This document shows positions 33,701 to 44,445 of a stretch of 64,000 nucleotides of DNA, in pieces. Every line of letters begins with the position of its first letter. Positions within the stretch are counted from its first letter, which is position 1. The position numbers and the translations under genes are program-made. The notes beneath the pieces are model-generated. The model was not told the DNA's origin. It ran no database searches and saw only the letters and a program-made list of their open reading frames with translations. This DNA is from Diatrype stigma (taxonomy: Eukaryota; Ascomycota; Sordariomycetes; Xylariales; Diatrypaceae): NCBI GenBank assembly GCA_022225965.2, contig JAKJXP020000092.1, positions 124,001 to 188,000 on the forward strand, read 5' to 3'.

Positions 33701-34554
33701 TCCCGACTTTTGCGGCAGGAAGCAATACCAACAACAGCAGCAACGGTGTGGTACAAGACATGGCCACCCCGCCTCCCGAGCCCCTGCTGTATGAGTCGGC
33801 GGGCGTCACAACCGCAGCAGCAACGGCAGCACGCGAGAACACGGTGTCGGCGATGGCCGCTAGCCTGTTCCCGCCGGGCATGCAGATGCAGATGGGGTCG
33901 TCGTCATTGTCGTCGCCACCCACGACGCAGAAACACCACCACCGCCACCACAACCAGCACCACCATCAGCAGTACCAGCAGCAATCGCAGCACCAGTTCA
34001 TGCCGGCCACGGCCGAGATCCTGGGCGCGGCGGCGATCCTGAACGGCGGCGGGCCGTCGCCGCCGCACACGGAGAAGGAGCTGATCCTGACGCCGAGCGC
34101 GAGCGGGTCGTCGGACGGACACGCCGCGCCCCTCGACCACCTGGAGATGGACTTTGACGGCATGGACCACCACGATGAGTTCGACTGGAACGCCATCACC
34201 GGCACCAATATCGACTTCGACCAGTGGCTGCAGTTCCCGCCCGCCGCGGCCGCCGGCGGAGCCAGCGACGGCAAGGCCGTCGGGGATGTTCCCGGAGCGG
34301 GCGGCAGTGGCATCGATGACAGTGATGCCTCCGCTGGGGCTGGGGCTGGGGCTGGGGCTGGGGCTGGGGCTGGAGCGCTCGAGTTCGGCGGTGATGCGGC
34401 GGGGGCCCACCAGCCGAGTGAAGACGACGACTCGGGGTCCGGGGGTGATGGTGGCGACTTCGGCCTCGTGAATATGGCCGAGGTCGATGGCACGGCTGCG
34501 CTCATGGGCTTGATGGATGCGGATGTGGCGACGGAAGGAATCGCTGCGTCATGA
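30778..34554 (+). CDS. Zn(II)2Cys6 transcription factor, CTF1/FarA type
   Basis: This is a fungal zinc-cluster regulator of about 1032 aa. Exons are 30778-30990, 31241-31350, 31585-31811 and 32006-34554. The zinc cluster (C71, C74, C81, C89, C92, C99; spacing 2-6-7-2-6) reads CVSCRARKVRCDV then CGNCRWDNVEC, and is split by intron 1 directly after C71. The last intron was set so that HVPHMI|YQRSG is restored, a block typical of cutinase transcription factor 1 / FarA-FarB proteins. A fungal_trans regulatory domain follows (IPLQNALLRCYIEFVHPYMP, FLYHSVMFSATAFVE, TYWYETPDDQKDTWHWMG). The C-terminus is low-complexity: His/Gln-rich, acidic, and Ala-Gly repeats encoded by (GGGGCT)6. Known members activate fatty-acid and cutin-degradation genes. 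Whether this is the alpha or beta paralog is not decided here. Confidence 0.9.
34336..34371 (+). repeat. (GGGGCT)6 repeat, G-quadruplex-type tract
   Basis: Six consecutive GGGG runs separated by CT lie in the coding strand of the zinc-cluster gene and encode alternating Ala-Gly. The pattern satisfies the usual G-quadruplex rule (four or more G-runs with short loops). Confidence 0.85.
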
Positions 34555-35072
34555 AGCGGGGACATCCAATCCCCCCCGCCCCCGCCCAAAAACCCGCTGA
34601 TTTTTTTCATGCTACGCTCCTAATAGGCGCTTTTACATCTCTTTCTCGACCATTCACGTTTCAACATTTCACGGGGATCATCATTAGAGCCACCGGGCTT
34701 CCATGCTTTAGATGGCGGCGCGTTATGGGCGTTCATTAGTTCCTTCTTATTTTCTCTCTAAGGGGGTGTTCTAACTCTAGACAACTCTTTTGCAAGCATC
34801 GGAAGGGCGTTTTCTCCTGGATGGGCCGGTCCAGCTGGGCAAAGGTGTTCATGGCGTTTTGCGGGGGTTTTGAGATCATCATGAGACAATGTGCATACGG
34901 CCGCAGAAGCAGCAGAAGCAGTAGTTCGTGTAAGGTTGGGATGCTTGTTTATCTCCGGAGGCATATACCAAGCCTCTTGACGTCTTTTCACGATGGACGG
35001 CCCTTCTATGTCATTCTTCTAGGTACATATACCCCGAGCTGGATATCCGGTTGTTGCACATACGCAGGCAGG

Positions 35073-35147
35073 GCAAGCAAGCAAGCAAGCATGTGCAAGT
35101 GGTACATTGATGATGATGTTTGATATGGATGGATGGATGGATGGATG
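35073..35147. repeat. Tetranucleotide microsatellites
   Basis: A (GCAA)4 run (35073-35088) is followed within 40 bp by an (ATGG)5 run (35125-35147). Both lie in non-coding sequence. Confidence 0.85.
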
Positions 35148-35184
35148 AGTGGGTGGATCGGTTGGGTGGACTGGCTGCGTGGTG

Positions 35185-35230
35185 CGTGGCTGCGTGTTTG
35201 CGTGGCTGCGTGTTTGCGTGGCTGCGTGGC
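35185..35230. repeat. 16-bp minisatellite
   Basis: Two perfect copies of CGTGGCTGCGTGTTTG (35185-35200 and 35201-35216) are followed by a partial third copy to about 35230, and degenerate copies start near 35172. It is non-coding. Confidence 0.85.
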
Positions 35231-37864
35231 TACGTTGGTTTCTGCGCAATCCTAGAATAGACAGACGCATATGTAGGCAGGGCCGCCTGATCTCTTTCGA
35301 GATACGGAATATAGAGACCACGTCAATCCATGTTTTGTGCCTGGATTTCGATCACTCTGGTGTGCCAATGCTCGTTGTCCCTCTTGTTGCCAGCGCTACA
35401 TAATTAGTGCGAACCAAGCTGCGACGTGTAGTTATTGGCACGCCAGCGAATGTCTTGTGATAGGTAGCCGATTTGTATTTGATATAGTCACTCGAGATGA
35501 AGCATTTCACGGTATCTCACTCGGCCGAAGTCTTCAAATCGAGACTTTCCTTCCGTAGGTAACTACTTAACTAGCTGCTAGCTAATGCCTACCTAAGGTC
35601 CTAAGCACGTTAGTCAATAGCCACATCACGAGATACATACGTATGTAGAACATGCTTGCCGCCCTCGAACCCACCGAATGGGTGATGAAGTGGCTCGAGG
35701 GAGACACTGAGAACAAACACAGCCCTGTGTCCCCAAAGTATGGAAACAACAAGGTAGCATCCAGATCGAAACCACGCAGAGTCGGACTTGTGCTCAGTGC
35801 TCTGATGATGTGCATGCACCTCAGGCTTGTCTGTCCAACCCCCGAGCCGAGACAAGGCTTGCCGATGGCAAGGGTTTGTCCATCGGGCAGTCGGGCAGTC
35901 GGGCGACTGCTACCTCATGTAGGTACCTACTTGGTGTTGTATGCAGGCAGGTATGCATGTACTTATAGTTATATTCATGTGTGTATGTACAACATCGTGA
36001 CTAAGTTAGAAGCAGATGCCGAGGCTGCCGACCTCTTCTTCTCACGGTCTCGACTTCTTGAGTTCCTCCCGGAGAGCTGCCTCCCGCAATGGTGTAATGA
36101 AACGGATGCTCAACCACATCATGATAAATGCAATCAATGGTTGCAAATCGATTTAAGGCGGCTGGATACTCCAGATACTATGCTAACGAACTAGGGATAT
36201 AATAGAGTGCTAAACTAGTCCCTAGGCCAATATTTCAGGCATTATTTAGACGCGTTGCCTGAGCCACCTTAAATTGAACGCTCATTAGTTACAGCTAGCG
36301 TTTAAGTGGCTGTGGGGCGTCGAGCTGCTAATGCCAGCATCTGAGCGACCCTTGGGTCGACTTGGGTGCACCCAATCTCCGATTGGCTGCATCTGCCCAG
36401 TTCTGCTCGGCCTGCCGGTGCGTTTCCTGCGCGTTTCTTCCAATGGCTTACTATGTGAGTATCTAGGCATGCTTTAGTTGCAGAGCCCCGGGGCCTTAGG
36501 TACATACATAGTACAGTTAAGTGGATTGGTGACCATGTGTCGTCAATTGGGAAGGCAAGAAAGGCCTGCGGTGCGCCTACAGTCTCCAGAGCTGCTGCAG
36601 CGTTGGCGGCGTCTGAGGCAACCTCTGGCGTCTTCTGGCCCTATTGGCGCTGCTGGAACTGGCGCTGGAGCTGCTAGAGCTGTTGGAGCCGGGGCATTGG
36701 CGCTGGAGCTTGGAAGGAGCATGGGTTGTATGCACCGACCAGACCGACTGGACCTGCCCTAGGCTGCTTCTGACTGCTTAAACGAAGTGTGAGTTGTCGC
36801 AACTTCCGTCATAATCGCGGAAATCCACTCCTTCGTTCCCTTCCTCGTTTCCCTCTTTTTCTGCACTTCTTTCTCCAGATCGCCATCGCCCGCTATCCCG
36901 TCATCCCTCCGCTGGTCCATCGCTGGTCTCCAAGCTGGCAATCCGAGCAGGTCATAGTTGCCTGCCTGAGCCCGATGTAGCTACCTGCCCAGTTGTACCT
37001 AGGTAGCCACTTAGCAACCGCAACTGCAGTCAGCCTGTCACTGTCAGCCTGTCAACCAGTCAATCCCGTCCCCAGAGCCCCGAGGCAAGGCGAGGACCCG
37101 ATGACTTAATTCAACCGCGTTTCTGTCTGGATGCTGAAACACGGCTTTTTTATTCTATTCGGTCGTACCTTTAGTTCTTTTTATGCTGCCTGCTCTGCAT
37201 TAGTAGTATACGTACAATTCAGATCATCTGAGACCACGCACTCCTTCTTCATTCGTTTCTGTCAGAATTTCCCCAGTTTATTAAAGAATCGCATCGCCTC
37301 CCGATCATATTGCATCGGAGTATATACCCCCAGAAAAATACATTGTTACTATAAACCTACATTACATACCTACCTACTTACCTAGGTACATAAAAGTCTA
37401 GATAGTCGAGAGTGGGCACTCGTTTACCACCTGTTATTGTTGTCTTTCTTGCTCAGTTTGTTTTGATACCTCCTTCCTGCAGCAAGCCGCAGCAACCGAG
37501 AGATCGTCCCTGTTAGCGGTAGAAACTTCCACGATTTATACCGATCACTCTGGAGTTTGGCCTTGTTTTGGTTCTGTGTCACCGGCTTTCCTATTCCTCA
37601 GGGACTTGTGGAAGTGGAAGGGGCAACGAAGCGAGCACTTTCCTCCGTCCTAGATCATGAGGAGATGAAATCAGCAAACGACAACCCGACTCGGCAGCCC
37701 TATTCCATAATGGATCAACCATAAATCATCACAACATCAGAAGACAACCAAGCCCCTATGCTAATGGGCCCCCCTCGACCAATTCGGCAATGCATTTTAT
37801 GGAACGCCGATTCGCCTAGGACATAGCGGGATACTAACACCTAGCCACACTCATCACCACCACC

Positions 37865-40800
37865 ATGATGACCGACCAACGATCAATGACCCCGTCCGGG
37901 ACGCGCAATGCCCTTAGACGACACTTGCGTTCTTCATCTCAATCGCCATCCCGGCAACGACGTCCAGGCGACGACCTTCTCTCGAGACTTTCTCCGGCTA
38001 CTGCTGTCGAAGCTTTCCAGGCACCTACCGGCGCTCTCAAGCAATGCCTAGATCAAGCTACAGCCTCAGAAAAATTATTTGCTACGAGGACGGCTGTTGC
38101 TTCACAAAAGATCTACGAATGGGTTGATGAACTCGGTCGTTGGCCATGGCCTGCACAAGGTGGCTCCGCTGGGTTCGAAATGCCTTCTGCTAAGAGAAGG
38201 AAGCTATTCGAGACCGACATATCAACAGAGAACCCCAAAGGCGAGCTTGCCGACTCCGGCCCACGGTCAGATGGCCTCTACTGCGGTAGTCTCCCTGCTG
38301 ACGACATTCCATTATACGAGAAGCGAATCGACCAGATACAAGAAGAGATGGAGGCGTTAGATCTGGAGGAAATCAAGAACCAGGTTCTGCATAACCACAT
38401 TCTACCACTATCTCGACCCGGCACCCCATTCTCCGATGCTGGCCTTTCGGTGACGTCAACAATGTCTTTCACCAAAATGGAGGATTTGACAGCTGTCGTC
38501 ACAGCTCTCGTCATGCAGACCTTGCCTAAGCTGTCGCGGTTATCGAGATTGTTGAACGCCTGGAGCATCCGCCTTGTTCTCCTGCCGAAAGTGCCTGTCC
38601 TACTAGGGATGCTTGCCGATGCTGAGGTAGCATTGCGATCAGGATGGAATGTTATACAGCCAGCAGATGCAAAATCTAAACGTACGGCTGGATTGAACGC
38701 AGACCGGGGTAGCAGCGAGCCCACCGTCACAAGACAGGATTTCGAGGTGATGAAGTCAGTTCTCCACCAAAAGATCCAAAAACCGGGACAGGAGGTAGAT
38801 TGCATGCTCGATGCTTTGGAGGGCATGCAAGATACACTGCCCGACGAATGGCTAGAACGCCTAGAAACTATAGAGGAAGATTATGCCCGATGGGAGATTG
38901 CTGCCGAGCAACAGGTCCGTGGGGGCGAGTGGCTCCAGGCTCGCGAAACGAAGAAGCCCAGCCACATACTGTCACTACCGCAAACATCGGGACCAGAAAT
39001 TCATATCTCAGAGCCCAGTCCGGCTAAGGACAGCTTCTCGTCTCCACCTTCAGCACCAGCTGACCGCCCTTTGGCGAGCGAGGACGCCAGTAGCCAGGAC
39101 ATTGCAGGTGACCACTATCCTGCAAAACAATACGAGGATCCTTTGGAGCATGGGGCGGTGAAAATACTGGTCGATGAGCCCACCAATGAGGCTGGAAGAT
39201 CTGGGTCAGTCGTGATTGATCTGACAGAACATGCAGCCCACCAGCGAGATATCGATTCAGGGGCCGCAGCTAAGAACCCCAGCCTCGATTATGATGGCAA
39301 CAATAGTGGGCACCCGGGGACAGCTGCCGTAGCCAATGAGGACTTGGTCCAAAGCGATTCGGATCTTTCACAGCCCTCGCCCGGACAATCGAGTACTCGA
39401 TCTTACGACGGAAATCGGGATCTTGGGCCAGATGTCAACACTCGAGACAAATCAGCCTTATCAGAACTCTCACAGAATGTCGTCCGTGGCAGCCCCGCCC
39501 AGTCATCTAAGACGAATGCGACTGCTCGTCAAAGGTCAACCACGCATCGCGAAGCAGAATCCTCGATACTTCTTGACTCAGATGATGAATACGAAGACAT
39601 AGACGAAGACGATGAGCTACTATTACCTCCTATTATGCCAAGGGCGCGCAGAGGCAGCGAGTTATCGATGGCTTCGACAGTATTGCATGGGTCGACGAGC
39701 CATTTCTTCGACCCGTCAGACGACGCCCCCTTCAGAGAGGGCTCAGTTGATCTAGAATTGCCGCGCTTGCCTGATCCTGATGAGCCATTCTCAAGTGATG
39801 CGTTGAGTCCACCTAGTTCGCCCCCCTTGCGATACAAAGCTAGGTCTACTTCCGTCACCTTCAAGGAGAGCCCAGAAATTGCGCCAATGCCAGGAAGAAG
39901 CCCCTTGGAACCACCGCCGGTATTCGACCCAGACGTCTCATACGAATTGGAGAGTCAGCTTGGCAGTCCATGTCGTATGAGAAGGACAAATGACAAGGAC
40001 CGCCGGCTTCAGCGACAGATCGGCGCGATTCTCGAGTCTGTTCCGCTTAAGATTCGGCTTAACTCGAAAGCATCCGCTATCAATTTGAATCCGCCGGACT
40101 TTCAGCCACCACGACCTAGGCCCAGGACACCCGACGCTCGCAGGACATCCGATGCTCGCAGGACATCCGATGCTCGCCGCCGTAGTGTATCGAGTGTCTC
40201 CTCCCGAGGCGCAACTCCATCCACATTTTCACGCAGCGGGACTCCTTCGTATATGCTAGCACCAGCAAGAAATGCAGGCCCCAGGTCGAAGAGCAGCCAG
40301 GAAATCAAGGTTTATCACTTGTTAAGGGCTGGTAGCGAAGCTCCCATCAAGCTCTTCATCCGAACCGTCGGGGAGCGCAACGAAAGAGTCATGGTTCGAG
40401 TGGGTGGTGGATGGTCTGATCTAGGCGAGTACCTTCGGGAATACGCCTTGCATCACGGTCGGAGATCCAGAGGTGAGGGCAAGGTTGAGGTTACAGACCT
40501 GCCGAGCGCCACATCTGGGCATGTGGGATCAAGCCCATCAGACCGGCCGGCGTCTGCTATGGACAGACCGGTGACGCCCCTTCGAGTCCGGAAGACTAGA
40601 AAGAGTGTGGGCGAAGAGTCGTTACCGAAGTTGCCGCCGCGGACTCCTCTACCGTTTGCTAACAAGCAAGCGGGTGAGACTCCGAACTCAGAATCGTCTG
40701 CCATTTCTCGCGAATCGACCAAGGCTGATTGGGATGAGGAATCCAGCTCGCTTGGTCTAGCTGGGCCGAAACCTAAGAAGGTGGAGATAAGCGACGAGAG

Positions 40801-40939
40801 TCGAGCATGGGTTGAGAGCGTGAAGGAGAAGGTTCGGATGGCTAGTGGTGATCGGACAATTCCTGAGCTCCGCTCGGACGGCAAATTCGGTGAAATAGGG
40901 AAGGCCGGAGGCACAAAGCGGCTTTACAGGAAGAACTAG
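37865..40939 (+). CDS. GAR (Gas2-related) domain protein, putative microtubule binder
   Basis: This is an intronless 1024-aa protein starting MMTDQRSM. Residues about 60-370 are helical, with hydrophobic heptads (QTLPKLSRLSRLLNAWSI). Residues about 370-815 are Ser/Pro/Asp-rich and probably disordered, with acidic patches (DSDDEYEDIDEDDELL). Near residue 816 a compact domain reads EIKVYHLLRAGSEAPIKLFI then RVMVRVGGGWSDLGEYLREY. The VMVRVGGGW core is the hallmark of the GAR/Gas2 domain, which binds microtubules in animal Gas2 and spectraplakins. A basic, Ser/Pro-rich tail follows. I infer a cytoskeletal or spindle-associated role; no fungal gene name can be given safely. An 18-bp repeat just before the GAR domain encodes a repeated RTSDAR hexapeptide. 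Confidence 0.75.
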   Translation: MMTDQRSMTPSGTRNALRRHLRSSSQSPSRQRRPGDDLLSRLSPATAVEAFQAPTGALKQCLDQATASEKLFATRTAVASQKIYEWVDELGRWPWPAQGGSAGFEMPSAKRRKLFETDISTENPKGELADSGPRSDGLYCGSLPADDIPLYEKRIDQIQEEMEALDLEEIKNQVLHNHILPLSRPGTPFSDAGLSVTSTMSFTKMEDLTAVVTALVMQTLPKLSRLSRLLNAWSIRLVLLPKVPVLLGMLADAEVALRSGWNVIQPADAKSKRTAGLNADRGSSEPTVTRQDFEVMKSVLHQKIQKPGQEVDCMLDALEGMQDTLPDEWLERLETIEEDYARWEIAAEQQVRGGEWLQARETKKPSHILSLPQTSGPEIHISEPSPAKDSFSSPPSAPADRPLASEDASSQDIAGDHYPAKQYEDPLEHGAVKILVDEPTNEAGRSGSVVIDLTEHAAHQRDIDSGAAAKNPSLDYDGNNSGHPGTAAVANEDLVQSDSDLSQPSPGQSSTRSYDGNRDLGPDVNTRDKSALSELSQNVVRGSPAQSSKTNATARQRSTTHREAESSILLDSDDEYEDIDEDDELLLPPIMPRARRGSELSMASTVLHGSTSHFFDPSDDAPFREGSVDLELPRLPDPDEPFSSDALSPPSSPPLRYKARSTSVTFKESPEIAPMPGRSPLEPPPVFDPDVSYELESQLGSPCRMRRTNDKDRRLQRQIGAILESVPLKIRLNSKASAINLNPPDFQPPRPRPRTPDARRTSDARRTSDARRRSVSSVSSRGATPSTFSRSGTPSYMLAPARNAGPRSKSSQEIKVYHLLRAGSEAPIKLFIRTVGERNERVMVRVGGGWSDLGEYLREYALHHGRRSRGEGKVEVTDLPSATSGHVGSSPSDRPASAMDRPVTPLRVRKTRKSVGEESLPKLPPRTPLPFANKQAGETPNSESSAISRESTKADWDEESSSLGLAGPKPKKVEISDESRAWVESVKEKVRMASGDRTIPELRSDGKFGEIGKAGGTKRLYRKN
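40124..40177 (+). repeat. 18-bp coding tandem repeat
   Basis: Three copies of AGGACATCCGATGCTCGC (the first with two differences) encode RTPDAR/RTSDAR in the GAR-domain protein. The unit is a multiple of three. Confidence 0.88.
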
Positions 40940-42093
40940 GAGAGACTATTCCGGTCATGAGTGTCACGGGGGAAATCACGGATTATAGGGGAAGGGAGGT
41001 TCGGGAAAAAGTCGCGTCGGTCTCGAGTGGTCAATGAGGATGTGCTGGAAGGAAATGAAAGGGGAGTGAGTGCCTTTCCGGATCAACAGGTGTTCAGAGA
41101 GCATAACAGGCTTGGTATTGCACGGCGACGGCGATGGCGGATTCCTGCATTTTGACGGTTTTATCTGACCTTTTCTCTTTTCTGGAAGTGTTACTTTCAC
41201 TTGGCATGAGCCATCCATCAATACCCATTTCCTATTACTGTCATTACTATCAACGAACGAGTTCATTGCTATGAATGCGAAGGAGACGGCATTGCAGAGA
41301 GAAGAGAAGACACAAAACAAAAACAAATTAGTCATATGCACAGATGTGTTAGTTACGCTCGGTGTATTCCTGGAACCCATCCAGTAACGTCATTATGTCT
41401 TATATGTAGGTAGTATATCTACTCACATTCGAAGGATTTCTGCTTGGCAGAAACCTCCGAAGGTTGGGCCCTGTGGTGGCTCGGAGTATATTCTTCAGCA
41501 GGCCCGTAGGTAGGGCTGCTTGACATAGTCCCATGGTGTCATTATGCTAAATTAAAAGATATGATATTTGGAGCTTCATGATACCCTTATCTGATAAATG
41601 CTCCTTGAATGCCTTTTCTCCCTCGGTGTATCCATACATCGTCTAGATAAAAGATCACTGGGACATTGCAATTGCTTGTAGAATCGTCGTGTTTTAAGAA
41701 GTTCCCAAAACATTTTTCGGGTTTCTTACCCAGGTATGTATATATGTTACTCGTTCCGCGCGATCACTAATTAATAGACGGGACCTCGGGAACCCTAGCA
41801 TCCCGGAACCCTGGCACCCAATTACCCCTCGGGACCCCGGATGATATTCCTTTGGGGTGACGTCGGCCCCGCCAGGCCGTCCTTTCTTCCCCATTCCCCC
41901 CACATTCCAAGCGATAAGTGATTGCCCCGACCCCCACCATCACCATCTTCACCACCAACCAACCAACCGACTTAGTTACCGTAGGTCTTTACCGGTCTTA
42001 CCAATTCATCTTGAAAATAGCCTACTACACCCTTTTCTTTTTTCTACGCACTAAACAAGTGAAACAACCATCCCGAAAACTGAGCAAACCATA
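40940..42093. other. Intergenic region GAR gene to DUF1772 gene
   Basis: This 1154-bp stretch has no convincing gene. Small frames on the minus strand (40976-41380, 41694-41958) lack motifs. The last 150 bp before 42094 is CT-rich, as in many fungal promoters. Confidence 0.45.
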
Positions 42094-42774
42094 ATGGCGA
42101 CAAACGCTCCCCCCTCCATCCCCATCCCCATCCCCACCGCCATCCGCCTCGCTCAAGCCAGCGCCATCCTGCTCGCCGCGACCACAGCCGGCGCCAGCGC
42201 CTCCCTCTCCTTCTTCGTCGTGCCGCAGATCCTCGCGTCGTCGGGCCGGTCGGCCGGCGAGGCCGCCCGCGCCTGGGCCAGCATGTACGCCGTCGCGAGC
42301 CGCCTGTTCCCGGCCCCCATGGTCGTCGTCCCCGCCCTGCTGAACGGCTTCCTGGCGTGGCGGGCGGGAGGAAGGATCGGGGCAAGGCACGTGTACGTGT
42401 ATGCTGCGATCGCCGCCGCCACCCTGTCGATCGTCCCGTACACCTGCGCGGCCCTCGGGCCCATCGACCGCCAGCTGGCGGCGCGGAGCGCGAGGTACAA
42501 TGCGGCGGCGGCGGCGGTGAAAAGGGAGCGGGAGAGCGAGCGGAGGAGGGGGAAGAAACGGGGCTCGAAAGGCGGTGGTGATGGTAGCGGTTCGTATAAG
42601 GGGAAGGAGGGGGAGGAAGAAGAAGAGCGGGAGCGGGAGCAGGAGTTTGTCGAGACGCGGCAGGACCGCGAAACGACGCATGCGCTGGTGGACCAGTGGG
42701 GCGTGCGGAATCTGTATAGATCGGCTGTCAGCCTGTTGGCTGGGTGCGCGGGGCTCTATGCCGCTCTTTCGTGA
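42094..42774 (+). CDS. DUF1772/anthrone-oxygenase-like membrane protein
   Basis: This is an intronless 226-aa protein. Three or four hydrophobic helices are visible: about 17-50 (AQASAILLAATTAGASASLS), about 80-93 (VVVPALLNGFLAWR), about 99-122 (VYVYAAIAAATLSIVPYTCA), and a C-terminal AVSLLAGCAGLYAAL. The central PxxNxxxA-like segment and the closing block VDQWGVRNLYRSAVS fit the DUF1772 family, which contains anthrone oxygenases of polyketide pathways and many uncharacterised members. No polyketide synthase or cluster gene lies nearby, so a secondary-metabolite role is not implied. A highly charged, Arg/Glu-rich loop (about 145-190) is inserted before the last helix and is probably cytosolic. 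Function beyond 'membrane protein' is uncertain. Confidence 0.68.
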   Translation: MATNAPPSIPIPIPTAIRLAQASAILLAATTAGASASLSFFVVPQILASSGRSAGEAARAWASMYAVASRLFPAPMVVVPALLNGFLAWRAGGRIGARHVYVYAAIAAATLSIVPYTCAALGPIDRQLAARSARYNAAAAAVKRERESERRRGKKRGSKGGGDGSGSYKGKEGEEEEEREREQEFVETRQDRETTHALVDQWGVRNLYRSAVSLLAGCAGLYAALS

Positions 42775-44445
42775 GGCTTGGATGAGGCGAGACGAGGCGA
42801 GATAAGGTGAGGCGTTGGTCTGATGATCAGGAGAGGAAAAAGAAAGAAAGAAAAAAAAGCGGGTGAGCTAGTTACGTAGGTATACGGATACGAAGGTACC
42901 TATACTATAAGCTTTGGTCTCAGCTTCTCAACTATAATAGCCTCGGTGCTCTGGAATAAGAAGATTCAGTATGGCCTGCTTCATTGCCCTACGGTTCGAC
43001 TGCCATGTTCCAGATAATAGCTACTTACGTTTTGATATGGACATGATGACACGTTCGGGTGCTTTTGGCTAGTTCTCCGCGCTCCTCGCTCTTCTCTCAT
43101 ATCACTTTGAAGGTTACTGTTGCAGGAGACCTGTAAGAAGTGCAGTGTAGTGTTCTATCTTCGGTGGCAGGAACTATGAGAAGGTGGCACTTCATTTTTT
43201 ACGACTTGAAATCTGGACTTCTCGCAACAACATCTCCATAGCTAAGCCTCTTGAGTTACCTGCTACAATCGTGAACAAATAATTATGAAGAAAGGACAAA
43301 TAAAGTCGGTAGGCAGATATGCCACTAGATAATATATGATCTGCAAACGACCACAGTTCACTTTTCACTATTGTCTTGCATGAACGAAGGTATGGGGACA
43401 TGCTATAGTAGCCACCCCCCCTTGCCAGTTACTACAGAGGTATTGACATTATCGTAGTCAGCACCAGCTTCGCCTGGTTCCCGCCATGTTGGTGGAAGGT
43501 TTGTCATGCCTGACAATGAGTTAGCTGGGTATGCTAGGGGTAGAGACTTCTTCAAGGATTAGCTGACCCCTCACAATTTATATCGACAGGCGCAGGGATT
43601 TAATTAGGCAGATAGAGGCAACCCTGATGCCTTTGCCGGTGTCTCATTTGGAGCCGACGAGCTGCAATTCGGTATATTCTGCATTGGCGAGGAGCCGAGC
43701 TCTAGGAGCGTACTACAGCCTATAAAGACAATCTGTTTATTCAGCGCCGGCAGCTTGTCGGACGATCGCGAAGAGAGGTTACATTGCATATCATCGGCAT
43801 ACTACCACCGCATGTAGCTATCAACCAGCAAGGTTCCTCTGGAAGGGAAGGAGGGGGGTCAAGCTTTCGACTTCCCTTTCTTGGCTATCAGTACTTGCAG
43901 GATGTTGGAGTTGCATACCCGGGGCACGGAAGGGAGGCGATCTTCCGTCATCGACCTGCCCGCAATCCCCCCCGAGGCGAAGAAGCTTGATCCGACCTAC
44001 AGCCATGATCCATCGGATGGCGGACTTCTGATATTGCTCCAATCAACCAAGTTCGAACTCAATCATGTGCGCGTCGAGTCCGTTCTTGGGGGCATATCCC
44101 CTCTTCAGAGTAGTAGTGATTGAGGGGGTCAGTGGAAGCGAAGCATCTACCCAGTCAGCAAGTTGACAGCACAATAGGATGTATCTTGTGCCCCTAGAAG
44201 ACTTCGTTACATTATATAGACGCCGACGAGAGGCAACTTCTGTTGCCCGTGTCCCTGGTGAAATTAGACGAGTCCCAGGTAGTCGTGCATATTTCGAGGC
44301 GACAGGCAAAACCGCCGAGCCCCAGATTCGGTGTAATAGAATACAATCACTCGAGCATTGAAGGGCATTGGTCAGTCAGTACTGGCTCAACAATATCTTC
44401 AACCACCTAGCATTAGACACTCCTTCAAGCGAGTCATCGAAGACA
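42775..44445. other. Intergenic region before the MFS gene
   Basis: This 1671-bp stretch has no gene I can support. A frame at about 43899-44123 begins with ATG and is 74 codons long, but it lacks motifs and splice context. Low GC and scattered GTAGGTATAC/GGTACCTATAC motifs occur at about 42876-42908. Confidence 0.4.

Larger units (their letters stand above)
34555..37864. other. Gene-poor 3.3 kb region with simple repeats
   Basis: No gene is supported. The longest ATG-started frame (35652-36194, 180 aa) has no domain, unusual composition and low-complexity segments, so I leave it out. The region carries several short tandem repeats (35073-35090, 35125-35147, 35185-35230) and TAGGTACCTA at 35920-35929. 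The part from about 37100 probably contains the promoter and long leader of the GAR gene, with ACCTACCTACTTACCTAGGTA at about 37367-37387. Confidence 0.4.

Noticed and set aside
35652..36194. 180-codon ATG-started frame in the gap before the GAR gene
   Set aside because: No domain, low-complexity parts derived from short repeats, no splice partners; likely a chance frame.
42094..42774. Secondary-metabolite cluster suggested by an anthrone-oxygenase-like protein
   Set aside because: Neighbours are a GAR protein and a Dal5-type transporter; no synthase or tailoring enzymes are present.
43899..44123. 74-codon frame upstream of the MFS gene
   Set aside because: No motif, no promoter or splice context, and composition not clearly coding.
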